DNA from: Chloroflexota bacterium
Lineage (GTDB): Bacteria > Chloroflexota > Dehalococcoidia > DSTF01 > JACRBR01
Direction: 5' to 3'
Length of the DNA stretch: 13,407 nt
Assembly: GCA_016213125.1 (NCBI GenBank)
Contig: JACRBR010000142.1
Span: 1 to 13,407, forward strand
Shown here piece by piece: positions 6,562 to 13,407 of the stretch (positions are counted from its first letter, which is position 1; every line of letters starts with the position of its first letter). The position numbers were made by a program, and so were the translations under genes. Under the pieces are notes generated by a model. The model was not told the origin of the DNA and did not search any database. It saw only the letters and a list, made by a program, of their open reading frames with translations.

Positions 6562-7437
6562 TCACGCCCGCAGGCGATCCCGGAGCACTCGATAGCCGAT
6601 CAGCCTGATCCCCAATGATTCGCAGTACTCCCGCATTCCGCGCGTGCGGAAGATCTCGCCTTCTTTCGCGCGGTAGCGTCCGCCGATCGGGTCGATGGCG
6701 TCGAGCTCGTCGCCGCCCAGCGCCGGGTGGGTGATGAACAGCGTGAGCCCCGGCCGCAGCTCCGAGAAGAACCGTCGGAACCGCGCGACCTTCTCTTCCG
6801 GCTCGATCTCCAGCATCGTTCGCGCGATCACGTGGTCCAGCAGCGGCCATCCATGCTCATCGAGCCGCCGTAGCTGCTCGAGGTACATCGGCGCGCGTTC
6901 GCCCAGCGTGGCCAAGATCTGCTCGCTCGGACGGAAGAAGAACAGCGGCAGCCGATACTCCAGCGCCAGGTCGACGTACATGGCGATGAACTTCGGGTGA
7001 AACAACGCTTCCGTGTGCGTGTCGATGTGCGTCACGTCCACGCCCATCGCCAGCGCGTGCACGATCTGCGCCCGCAGCTCCGCCCGCGCCGCCTCCACTG
7101 TCACGTGCTCGACGGCCGACGCCGCGTTGCGCCACATCCCACCGTCGGGCGCGTGCAAAGACGGATCCCCGGTGAGTGACCGCCAGCGGCAGGCCTCGTG
7201 CTCGGCCACGAGCGACAGGTGCACGCCGAGGTCGCCCTCCGGATGCTCCCGCGCCAGCCTCGCCGTCTCCGCGAACCATGGCGCCGCCGTCAGCGCCGAC
7301 CCGCATGTCAGGGACCCGCGCGACATCCCCTCGAACGCCGCCGCGCTCGATGCGTGGCAGAAGCCGACATCGTCCGCGTGGATGATGAGCACCCGCTCAT
7401 CAGGTGCGAATCCGAGCATCTCCAGTGTCGCCGTCAT
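6562..7437 (-). CDS. ChbG/HpnK (YdjC) family carbohydrate deacetylase
   Basis: A 291-residue cytoplasmic metal-dependent deacetylase-like protein; the family removes N-acetyl groups from chitobiose-type sugars or acts on hopanoid side-chain sugars. The metal and catalytic motifs are visible: I-I-H20-A-D22-D23-V-G-F near the N-terminus, D-L-G-V-H73-L-S-L, and V-T-H137-I-D139-T-H141. These match the HADDfG, GvHl and HIDtH signatures of YdjC proteins. The stretch L-F-I-T-H-P-A-L-G-G further on is the usual C-terminal conserved block. The ATG at 7437 lies 33 bases after the stop of the double permease gene on the same strand, so co-transcription is likely, though the region before the ATG lacks a clear ribosome-binding sequence. 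No chitin or hopanoid genes are nearby, so the substrate is open. Confidence 0.9.
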   Translation of the reverse strand: MTATLEMLGFAPDERVLIIHADDVGFCHASSAAAFEGMSRGSLTCGSALTAAPWFAETARLAREHPEGDLGVHLSLVAEHEACRWRSLTGDPSLHAPDGGMWRNAASAVEHVTVEAARAELRAQIVHALAMGVDVTHIDTHTEALFHPKFIAMYVDLALEYRLPLFFFRPSEQILATLGERAPMYLEQLRRLDEHGWPLLDHVIARTMLEIEPEEKVARFRRFFSELRPGLTLFITHPALGGDELDAIDPIGGRYRAKEGEIFRTRGMREYCESLGIRLIGYRVLRDRLRA

Positions 7438-7470
7438 GCGCCCGATCGTAGGGGAGAGGGAGTGCTGGGG

Positions 7471-9150
7471 CTAGCGCTCATACATCCGGGGCGGATCCAC
7501 GTCGTCGAGGGCCGTGCGGATGAGGAAGAAGCCGGAGGCGGAGATGAGGACGGCGACGAACGGTGACCAGGCTGCCCAATGGTGATACGGCAAGGACTCG
7601 CGAGCCTTCGACATATCGCCGCCCCAGCTTGCCTCATGGGGGATGCCCAACGCGAGAAAGCCCACGGTCGTTTCTCCGAGGATCGTCGCCGCCGCTGCGA
7701 TTGCCGCAGCACCTAGCGCTGGGACCCAGTGGTGAACGCTAGTCACCGAGAGGCTGTCGAAGCCATGCCCACCCGCCCGCAACGCCAGCATGAACGCGTG
7801 AATTCCGAAGCAGATTGCGAGCGGCTTGAACCCCGGCCAGAAGGCGACCACAAACATCAGCGAGATGATGACGAGCGGCATAGAGAGCCAGATCTCGGCG
7901 GCTTCCATTAGCGCGTTACGAAACCCGGCGGGCCCACGCGATAGCAACGAACCTGCAAGGAGACCAGGAACAAAGCCTGCCGCAAGGATAGTCGCGCTCA
8001 ATTCAAGTGAGGTCCGATTCCCGTAGAGGAGGCGGCTGAAGATGTCGCGTCCTAGCTTGTCCGTGCCAAGCAAGTGATCGAGAGACGCGCCCTCGTTGTT
8101 TTTTCCAACGAACTCCCGCGCTTCATGCGGTGCAATCCACGGGCCAATGATGCCGATGATCACATACGCGAGGACGAAGGTGGCACCGGCGACGAGCAGG
8201 CAGTTGTGTCGCGTCCACCGCCAATCGATCTCGACGTGCCGAGCTATTGACGCGTCAAACTGTGAAGGCGGCCGCAGTGCCCATACCACCAGCGCCAAGA
8301 GCGCGAACAACAGGATTACGGCTTCGCTGGTGCTGACGTCGTACTGATACAGCGACCGAAACAGGTACTCGCCCAGTCCCGGGATTGTGTAGATACTCTC
8401 CACAACAAGTAGCGCACCGAGCACCCACGGAAACACGTCGACCGCGACAGCGCCTGCAGCGAACCCAACCCTGATGAGCGGGATAGGTGCCGGGCCGCTA
8501 ATACGCCGCACCAGGCGCGCTGACCACATCCCGGGCAAGACGCCCACGGTGAATGCGGCTGGCACGAACTGCTGGAGGTTGTCGACGGGATGATCAAAGA
8601 ACCGGACGACTCTCCCACCAAGCGGAGGTGCGTACCCCCACCACTCCTGTGGATAGATGAGCTGGTAGGTGAGTAATGCCACCATCGGGGCCGCGGCAAT
8701 CAAGGCCCCTGCCACCCTCAGGCCAGAGCTCCATGCTCCCCTTCGACGAAGTGAAGGCCAGAGTCCGGCCACGCACGCCGTCGCGACACTGAACAGCACG
8801 GAGAGAATCAGCAGCTCGGCGGATCTGACCCAGCGCTCTTCGATGCTGTCGCTCACCGGCCGGTTGTTCACGTAGGACTTCCCGAAATCCAGCGTGAAGA
8901 TCCGCTGCCAGAAGTCGCCGTACTTCTCGGACGTGGCGTGACATTCGGGAGGGTTTTGGCCGGCGAACTGGCGGCAGTACGAGTCCTTGCCCCCGAAGCT
9001 CCCGTATGGATCCGGCAGCACCTCCAGCAAGAAGAACACGCCGTTAAACAGCACGAAGGCTATGGCGGGCAGAAACGCCAGCCGCAGCAACACCCGGCGC
9101 GGGTACGCAGGCAGGCTCCCCCAGGCGCGTAGCATGCGCGGATGATGCAC
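7471..9150 (-). CDS. Fused DppB-DppC-like ABC permease lacking EAA loops
   Basis: A 559-residue membrane protein joining two peptide/nickel-type permease halves in one uninterrupted frame. Residues about 20-295 resemble DppB: an N-terminal helix, a periplasmic segment with C59 and C70, F-T-L-D-F-G-K-S-Y...R-P-V-S-D-S-I before the second helix, and near 246-262 L-L-V-V-E-S-I-Y-T-I-P-G-L-G. Residues 313-559 resemble DppC: H-L-L-G-T-D-K-L-G-R-D-I-F-S-R at 359-373, L-G-E-T-T-V-G-F-L-A-L-G at 491-502 and a C-terminal L-D-D-V-D-P-P. In both halves the EAA loop (expected near 210-226 and 457-476) is cut to under 20 residues with no EAA-x3-G core. Ordinarily these permeases are separate ~310-residue proteins beside two ATPases and a binding protein; none is here. 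The start is GTG 9150 or ATG 9135, the latter exactly where a TTGACA/CATCAT promoter would begin a leaderless message. Confidence 0.8.
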   Translation of the reverse strand: MHHPRMLRAWGSLPAYPRRVLLRLAFLPAIAFVLFNGVFFLLEVLPDPYGSFGGKDSYCRQFAGQNPPECHATSEKYGDFWQRIFTLDFGKSYVNNRPVSDSIEERWVRSAELLILSVLFSVATACVAGLWPSLRRRGAWSSGLRVAGALIAAAPMVALLTYQLIYPQEWWGYAPPLGGRVVRFFDHPVDNLQQFVPAAFTVGVLPGMWSARLVRRISGPAPIPLIRVGFAAGAVAVDVFPWVLGALLVVESIYTIPGLGEYLFRSLYQYDVSTSEAVILLFALLALVVWALRPPSQFDASIARHVEIDWRWTRHNCLLVAGATFVLAYVIIGIIGPWIAPHEAREFVGKNNEGASLDHLLGTDKLGRDIFSRLLYGNRTSLELSATILAAGFVPGLLAGSLLSRGPAGFRNALMEAAEIWLSMPLVIISLMFVVAFWPGFKPLAICFGIHAFMLALRAGGHGFDSLSVTSVHHWVPALGAAAIAAAATILGETTVGFLALGIPHEASWGGDMSKARESLPYHHWAAWSPFVAVLISASGFFLIRTALDDVDPPRMYER

Positions 9151-9171
9151 CCGTTACGCCTGATCTGTCAA
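9142..9171 (-). promoter_or_regulatory. Candidate promoter of the double permease gene
   Basis: On the minus strand a perfect TTGACA (9171-9166) is followed after 18 bases by CATCAT (9147-9142). Transcription from it would begin at about 9135, which is the A of the in-frame ATG, giving a leaderless message and arguing for the shorter start. The -10 box is imperfect in its first base. Confidence 0.45.
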
Positions 9172-9193
9172 CGCTGATGCGGCCGCGGCATCC

Positions 9194-9841
9194 TCAGTCT
9201 TCGTCCGACCACTCCTCCGGCGTCAGGTCGATCAGCCGATGTTGGTCCGTCGAGGCCGGCGATGCGGGCTGCTTCGGCGCGGGCGCTGACGGTGGTTCGT
9301 CGGCGTCGGACCAGTCCGCGGTTTCGTGGGCGGCGGGGTGCGGCTCGGAGACCGGCGGTGCGGGCGCGGGAGCCATGTGCTCGGCGCGGGGCTGCTCGAC
9401 GCGCGTCACGGGCTCGACCAGCGGCTCGCCTTCTTCTCGGCGCACCTGCACGAGCTGGACGCTGAGCCCGTGCGTCGCCGACATCGTCACGAAGGCGGAG
9501 CGGATGCCGGGCTCGGCCTCCACCGGCTGGCTGACGCGCACGTCCCGATGCGCCAGCTCGGCGATGGCGCCGTCCAGGTCGTCGACCTCCAGCGCGACGT
9601 TGTAGAAGCCCTCGCCCTTCCGCTGCAAGAAGCTGCGGACGGGGTTGTCCGAATCCGTGGGCGACGGCGACACGAGCTGCAGTAGCGTCTCGCCAAGCGG
9701 GATATCGACGGATCGCACGCCGAACTCCCGCACCAGTTCAACAGGGCCGGCGCGCTCGTCGAGGAGCTGCTCGAACGTCGTGGCAGCCCCCGCCGCGTTG
9801 AGCACGGCGAGCGTGATGCGGTGGATGCGTCGGATTCGCAT
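9194..9841 (-). CDS. VOC-fold protein, methylmalonyl-CoA epimerase-like, with disordered acidic tail
   Basis: A 215-residue cytoplasmic protein. Residues 1-135 follow the methylmalonyl-CoA epimerase branch of the glyoxalase/VOC fold: R-I-H7-R-I-T-L-A-V, then E-T-L-L-Q55-L-V-S-P, P-V-R-S-F-L-Q-R-K-G-E-G-F-Y-N-V-A-L-E-V-D-D, and H-G-L-S-V-Q129-L-V. That family isomerises (R)/(S)-methylmalonyl-CoA using a metal held by His, Gln, His and Glu. Here H7 and Q55 are kept, but the second His is replaced (Y80-N81) and the Glu is Gln (Q129), so the activity may be lost or changed. Residues 136-215 form a Pro/Ala/Glu-rich tail ending in T-P-E-E-W-S-D-E-D, longer than normal for the family. The ATG at 9841 has GGAG five bases upstream. 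It diverges from moxR and runs toward the permease gene 43 bases on. Confidence 0.8.
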   Translation of the reverse strand: MRIRRIHRITLAVLNAAGAATTFEQLLDERAGPVELVREFGVRSVDIPLGETLLQLVSPSPTDSDNPVRSFLQRKGEGFYNVALEVDDLDGAIAELAHRDVRVSQPVEAEPGIRSAFVTMSATHGLSVQLVQVRREEGEPLVEPVTRVEQPRAEHMAPAPAPPVSEPHPAAHETADWSDADEPPSAPAPKQPASPASTDQHRLIDLTPEEWSDED

Positions 9842-9888
9842 TGGCACTCCATCGGGGAACGTTGGTCTGGCCGGCCCCGCGACTGCCA

Positions 9889-9917
9889 ATGCTATCCTGC
9901 CTGCACTTCGCTGTGAA
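9889..9917 (-). promoter_or_regulatory. Candidate promoter of the VOC gene
   Basis: On the minus strand TTCACA (9917-9912) is followed after exactly 17 bases by TAGCAT (9894-9889), a good sigma-70 type pair. Predicted start near 9882 gives a leader of about 40 bases with the GGAG site at 9850-9847. Its -10 box overlaps that of the divergent moxR promoter. Confidence 0.5.
9890..9898 (+). promoter_or_regulatory. Candidate extended -10 promoter of the moxR operon
   Basis: TGCTATCCT fits an extended -10 (TGn then TAnnnT). Predicted start about 9905 gives a 34-base leader carrying a GAGGAG ribosome site (9927-9932) six bases before the ATG at 9939. No clear -35 box is present. Confidence 0.45.
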
Positions 9918-9938
9918 GCGACAGGCGAGGAGCATCCG

Positions 9939-10931
9939 ATGGCCATCGACGAACGCCCGCAGGCAGGCGCCGCCGTCGCCGCGACCGCAGTCGCCGAGAT
10001 CCGCGAGGCGGCGGCGCGCGTGCGCGAGAACGTCGCGCGCGTGATCGTCGGCCGCGACGACACTATCGAGATGGCGCTGGTCGCCCTGCTGTGCGAGGGG
10101 CACGTGCTGGTCGAGGACGTGCCGGGCATCGGCAAGACGATGATGGCGAAGGCGCTGGCCCGCTCAGTCGGCTGCGAGTTCCGGCGCATCCAGTTCACGC
10201 CCGACCTCATGCCCTCCGATGTCACCGGCATCAACTTCTATAACCAGAAGCGCGGCGAATTCGAGTTCCGGCCGGGCCCGCTTATCGCGAACATCGTCCT
10301 CGCCGACGAGATCAACCGCGCGACGCCGCGAACGCAGTCGGCGCTGCTGGAGGCGATGGAGGAGCGGCAGCTCACGATCGACGGCGTGACGACGCCGCTG
10401 CCACGACCGTTCCTCGTGCTCGCCACGCAGAACCCCATCGAGCTGGAGGGCACGTTCCCGCTGCCGGAGGCGCAGCTCGACCGCTTCCTGCTGCGCGTGC
10501 GCATGGGATACCCGGACGCCGCGGAGGAGGACACGATCCTGCTCCGCTTCGAGGCGGAGAACCCGCTGGACTCCTTGCAGCCCGTTGTCCAGGCGGAGGA
10601 GCTGGTGCGCCTCGCGGCGCTGCTCCCGTCGGTGCACTGCGAGCCCGCAGTGCGCGACTACATCATCCGTATCGCACGTGCGACACGCGACCATCAGTCG
10701 ACGGAGCTGGGTGCCAGCCCGCGCGCCACGCTGGCACTGTTCCGCGCCTCGCGCGCGCTCGCTGCGGTGCGGGGGCGTGACTTCGTCCTTCCCGACGATG
10801 TGCAACACCTAGCGCCGTCCGTCCTCGGCCACCGCATCATGCTGGGCGCGCAGTCGCGGCTGCGCGGCCGCGATGCGGAATCGCTGGTGCGGGAGGTGCT
10901 GGATCAGGTGCCGGTACCGGTGAAAGACTGA
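9939..10931 (+). CDS. MoxR-family AAA+ ATPase
   Basis: A 330-residue cytoplasmic AAA+ ATPase of typical MoxR length, a chaperone-like motor thought to help assemble or insert metal or modules into partner proteins with DUF58/VWA partners. Visible motifs in order: Walker A V-P62-G-I-G-K66-T67, the MoxR F-T-P-D-L-M-P-S-D segment at 86-94, Walker B I-V-L-A-D123-E124-I-N-R, sensor 1 L-A-T-Q-N165-P, the E-G-T-F-P-L-P-E-A-Q-L-D-R-F block with its arginine finger, and sensor 2 in G-A-S-P-R-A-T. The first 20 residues are Ala-rich and outside the fold. The ATG at 9939 is chosen for GAGGAG six bases upstream; an in-frame extension toward 9645 runs back through the divergent VOC gene and is discarded. 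A 24-base gap separates it from the DUF58 gene, so one operon is expected. Confidence 0.95.
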   Translation: MAIDERPQAGAAVAATAVAEIREAAARVRENVARVIVGRDDTIEMALVALLCEGHVLVEDVPGIGKTMMAKALARSVGCEFRRIQFTPDLMPSDVTGINFYNQKRGEFEFRPGPLIANIVLADEINRATPRTQSALLEAMEERQLTIDGVTTPLPRPFLVLATQNPIELEGTFPLPEAQLDRFLLRVRMGYPDAAEEDTILLRFEAENPLDSLQPVVQAEELVRLAALLPSVHCEPAVRDYIIRIARATRDHQSTELGASPRATLALFRASRALAAVRGRDFVLPDDVQHLAPSVLGHRIMLGAQSRLRGRDAESLVREVLDQVPVPVKD

Positions 10932-10955
10932 ATCTTCGCAATATAAGGTCCCGCG

Positions 10956-12188
10956 ATGGTGCGTGATTTCTGGCTCCTGCTCACGATCGTGATTGTCCTC
11001 GCGGGGGTGGCCGCCCAGAACGCCGCCCTGGCTCTGCTCGGTTTCGCCGACGGTATCGCCTGCCTGGGTGCCCAGCTGCTGTCGAGGTGGTCGTTGCGGC
11101 GCCTGCACTACCAGCGCCTGGTGCCCGAGGACCGCGCCTTTCCCGGTGAGAACGTTGGCGTGACGCTGCAGGTCACCAACCACAAGGCGCTGCCCCTGTG
11201 GTGGATCGAGGTGCGGGATACGTATCCGGAGGCCGCGCCCGATGACGCGACCAGCGGAACCGGTTCCGTCGCCACTGCCGGGAGGCTCGTCACCAACTGG
11301 ACGGCGGCGGCCGGCCCGTACGAGAAGATCTCCCACCGGTACAGCTTCCCGGCGCCCGCGCGCGGGGTCTACGAGCTGGGTCCGGCCACCATCAAGACAG
11401 GCGATCCGTTCGGGCTCTTCCCGGAGGAGCGCACAGGGCAGGACAACACGCGCATTCTCGTGTACCCCCGCATGGTGGACATCGGTGAACAGCCGCTGCC
11501 GTCGCGAAGGCCCTTCGGCGAGACGACCGGCGGCCTGCGCATCTTCGAGGACCCCGTGCGGGTCGCAGGTCTGCGCGACTACCAGCCGGGAGATCCTTTG
11601 CGCCGGATCGACTGGAAGGCGACGGCGCGCATCGGACGGTTGCAGTCGCGCGTCTATGAACCGACATCATCGCAGCACCTGCTGATCTGTCTGAACACGG
11701 CGACGCTCACGCCGGTCTGGGCCGGCTTTATCCCGGAGCTGTTCGAAGGCTCGATCACCATCGCGGCATCTATCGCCCGCTGGGCCGACGAACAGCGGTA
11801 CTCCGTGGGGCTGCTCGCCACGAGCAGTGTCGCCAATGCGCCACGCGCGATCCGCATCCCGCCCGGCCGTCAGAGCGATCAGCTCGCGCGCCTGCTCGAG
11901 GCGCTCGCGGTGGTGACGCCGTACGTGCTCGACTCGCTGTCCGCCATGCTCGACCGCGAGGAGCACCGGATGGCTATAGGTACGACGCTCGCCGTCGTCA
12001 CGGCGACGATGCCGGAGGAGCTGCGTGTCACGCTGCAGCGGCTGCGCCGCCGGGGGCACCCGATCGTCGTGCTGTCACCGTCCGGCAATCGCTGGCAGGC
12101 GGAGTTGGAGGGCATCGAAGTCCGCAATCTCGCCCTGAGCGAGCATGGCGAGATCTCGTTCGCGCGGCCGAGCGAGGTCGCCTCATGA
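10956..12188 (+). CDS. DUF58 protein, MoxR operon partner
   Basis: A 410-residue protein anchored by one or two N-terminal membrane helices (about residues 5-43) followed by a cytoplasmic or envelope domain. The DUF58 signature lies at 207-224: R-D-Y-Q-P-G-D-P-L-R-R-I-D-W-K-A-T-A. The preceding 140 residues form a beta-rich region (G-E-N-V-G-V-T-L-Q-V-T-N; R-G-V-Y-E-L-G-P; D-P-F-G-L-F), usual before DUF58. The part after 240 has the strand-helix order of a von Willebrand A-like fold, with H-L-L-I-C-L-N-T in place of the canonical D-x-S-x-S metal motif, so metal binding looks lost. It probably partners MoxR in an envelope-linked complex. The ATG at 10956 has AAGG seven bases upstream, and its TGA overlaps the next ATG (ATGA, 12185-12188), showing translational coupling. 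Precise role unknown. Confidence 0.92.
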   Translation: MVRDFWLLLTIVIVLAGVAAQNAALALLGFADGIACLGAQLLSRWSLRRLHYQRLVPEDRAFPGENVGVTLQVTNHKALPLWWIEVRDTYPEAAPDDATSGTGSVATAGRLVTNWTAAAGPYEKISHRYSFPAPARGVYELGPATIKTGDPFGLFPEERTGQDNTRILVYPRMVDIGEQPLPSRRPFGETTGGLRIFEDPVRVAGLRDYQPGDPLRRIDWKATARIGRLQSRVYEPTSSQHLLICLNTATLTPVWAGFIPELFEGSITIAASIARWADEQRYSVGLLATSSVANAPRAIRIPPGRQSDQLARLLEALAVVTPYVLDSLSAMLDREEHRMAIGTTLAVVTATMPEELRVTLQRLRRRGHPIVVLSPSGNRWQAELEGIEVRNLALSEHGEISFARPSEVAS

Positions 12189-13407
12189 GCGTGCGCGACG
12201 CGCGGCTCCCGCTGCTGCTGTTGCTCGAAGTCTGCTGGGGATGGGCCTTCGCCGCTGTGCTCGCGCAGGTGTTCTCGGGCGGGGGCGCCGCCGGGCCATC
12301 CGTCGTTGGGACGGCGCTGGTGGTGCTCGGTTCGTATGGCCTCGCCGCGGCGCTGCGCCAGCTTGACGTCGACGAAACGACGATGCGGGCCATCGGGGTG
12401 GGAGCGACGGTGCTATGCCTGGCCCTCGTCGTGCCGCTTGAGTTCCGGGCGACGCTGTGGGAGGAAGGGCCCGCGCGTGGCGCCGTGATCGGCGGGGCGA
12501 CAGCGTTCGTCGTGCTGTGGATCCGCGGGGTACTGCGCGGCCGCGTCCAGGACGCCAGCTTCGAGGGCACGCTGGGCAGCGTCGCGCTGGGGCTGCTGCC
12601 CAGCGCCATCGCCGCCGGGACGCTGCCGGATGCGCACGGCCCCCAGGCAGTTGGTGCTCTCGCCGTTGGCTACGGCATGTTGAGTCTGCTGGTGCTGGCG
12701 CTCTATCGCACCGCCGAACCGGGTCGTCCCATGAGGGCACTCGCGTCGCAATGGGGAGCGGCGACGGTCATGATCGTGGCCGCCGCTGCGGTCATGGTAT
12801 TGCTCGCGGCCGCCATCGATCCGGCGTCGTTCGGCTTCCTGGCACCCATCGGCGAACCGCTGCGCCTCGCCGGGCGCCTGCTGCTGCAGTACGTACTCGG
12901 CCCGCCTCTCGCGGCGCTCGCATGGCTGCTCGACCTGATACTACCGGACGGCCAGCGGCAGTTTCGACTGCAGCCCGAGGAGCCGGTCGAAGAACAGCGC
13001 AGGGAACCGGACAACGACGATCCGGCCTGGACGCTGCCCCTCCGTTACGTAGTCGGCGGCCTGATCGTTGCAGGCATCCTTCTCGCGGCGCTGCTTCTCC
13101 TGTCGCTCCTCTTTCGGCGCTATCGTCGGCCCGACGAAGACGAGGATGCGCAGGAGACACAGCGCGAGGGTGTGCTGGCCGAGGATCTCAGCGACCTGTT
13201 CGGCATGCTCGGAGGCCGCTTCCGCCGCCGGAGTACCCGCCCCAGCACGATCGCCATCCGCCGGCTGTACGGCGAAATGCTCGACCGCGCGGCCGACGAC
13301 GGCATCGAGCGTCCTTCGGGCACAACACCGCTCCAGTTCGCCCCGATGCTCGAGGCGCGGTATCGCTCTAGCCTGCCGACGGACATCACGCTGGCCTTCG
13401 CCGACTC
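12185..13407 (+). CDS. Multi-spanning membrane protein with DUF4129 C-terminal domain (3' end outside window)
   Basis: The frame is open from ATG 12185 to the window end (407 codons), starting inside the stop of the DUF58 gene. It has about eight hydrophobic segments up to residue 252, an acidic polar loop (255-281), one strong helix at 286-310 followed by R-R-Y-R-R, then a charged linker. Residues 356-407 read I-R-R-L-Y-G-E-M-L-D-R-A-A-D-D-G and T-P-L-Q-F-A-P-M-L, the pattern of DUF4129, the C-terminal domain of TgpA-type transglutaminases. In TgpA a transglutaminase domain sits between the membrane part and the last helix; here only about 30 residues occupy that place. So this is a TgpA-like protein without the enzyme, perhaps complemented by a separate transglutaminase gene beyond the window. 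Envelope role, together with MoxR and DUF58, is inferred. Confidence 0.8.
   Translation, partial: MSVRDARLPLLLLLEVCWGWAFAAVLAQVFSGGGAAGPSVVGTALVVLGSYGLAAALRQLDVDETTMRAIGVGATVLCLALVVPLEFRATLWEEGPARGAVIGGATAFVVLWIRGVLRGRVQDASFEGTLGSVALGLLPSAIAAGTLPDAHGPQAVGALAVGYGMLSLLVLALYRTAEPGRPMRALASQWGAATVMIVAAAAVMVLLAAAIDPASFGFLAPIGEPLRLAGRLLLQYVLGPPLAALAWLLDLILPDGQRQFRLQPEEPVEEQRREPDNDDPAWTLPLRYVVGGLIVAGILLAALLLLSLLFRRYRRPDEDEDAQETQREGVLAEDLSDLFGMLGGRFRRRSTRPSTIAIRRLYGEMLDRAADDGIERPSGTTPLQFAPMLEARYRSSLPTDITLAFAD

Noticed and set aside
9906..9918. Hairpin CTTC-gctgt-GAAG in the moxR leader
   Set aside because: A four-base stem is too short to support a riboswitch or attenuator claim.
9645..9938. In-frame upstream extension of the moxR gene
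   Set aside because: It would run back through the divergent VOC coding region; the ATG at 9939 has GAGGAG at correct spacing and matches where MoxR proteins begin.
9842..10234. N-terminal extension of the VOC protein into the moxR region
   Set aside because: The added residues are low-complexity antisense to moxR; ATG 9841 has a GGAG site and begins the VOC fold directly.
1..13407. CRISPR array, tRNA, rRNA or insertion sequence
   Set aside because: No regularly spaced identical short repeats, no tRNA cloverleaf or rRNA core sequence noticed, no transposase motifs or terminal inverted repeats bounding any segment.

Overview
This is a high-GC bacterial chromosome segment, densely packed with 14 protein-coding genes, two of them cut by the window edges. 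No rRNA, tRNA, CRISPR array, insertion sequence or phage gene was seen, and no gap between genes exceeds 160 bases. The gene mix includes a secreted Asp-rich repeat protein, a MoxR/DUF58/DUF4129 operon, GlgA next to a ROK sugar kinase, and several genes with a TANNNT box only a few bases before the start codon. It would fit a free-living bacterium such as a Chloroflexota/Dehalococcoidia-like or actinobacterial-like lineage. That placement is inference: no phylogenetic marker is present.

Layout. 1-849 (minus): 5' part of a secreted protein with four 'GEN(V/I)GWI' repeats followed by thrombospondin-3-like Asp-rich calcium motifs. 1007-1982 (plus): a PaaI-type hotdog thioesterase and an SRPBCC lipid/ligand-binding protein, probably one transcript. 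1979-5847 (minus): glycogen synthase, ROK-family glucokinase-like protein and an MFS transporter, read in that order. 5939-6552 (plus): a small basic protein and a PIN-domain ribonuclease overlapping by one base, a VapBC-like toxin-antitoxin pair. 6562-9841 (minus): a glyoxalase/epimerase-fold (VOC) protein, a very unusual double ABC permease, and a ChbG/YdjC-type carbohydrate deacetylase. 9939-13407 (plus): MoxR AAA+ ATPase, DUF58 protein and a multi-spanning DUF4129 protein that runs off the end.

How they work together. GlgA and the ROK kinase are two bases apart and suggest coupled glucose phosphorylation and glycogen metabolism; the MFS transporter behind them may move a related solute, but its substrate is not readable. 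The MoxR-DUF58-DUF4129 set is a known conserved operon type, thought to act as an envelope-associated chaperone/assembly module, often with a transglutaminase; none is seen within this window. The VOC gene and moxR diverge from overlapping -10 elements.

The oddest object is the gene at 7471-9150. It fuses a DppB-like and a DppC-like permease into one chain, both halves appear to lack the cytoplasmic EAA loop that docks the ATPase, and no ATPase or binding protein is nearby. A sampled 60-base line in this gene and one in the toxin gene are each 33/60 G+C, against 44/60 in a moxR line, which may hint at different ancestry; this is a spot check, not a full composition analysis.
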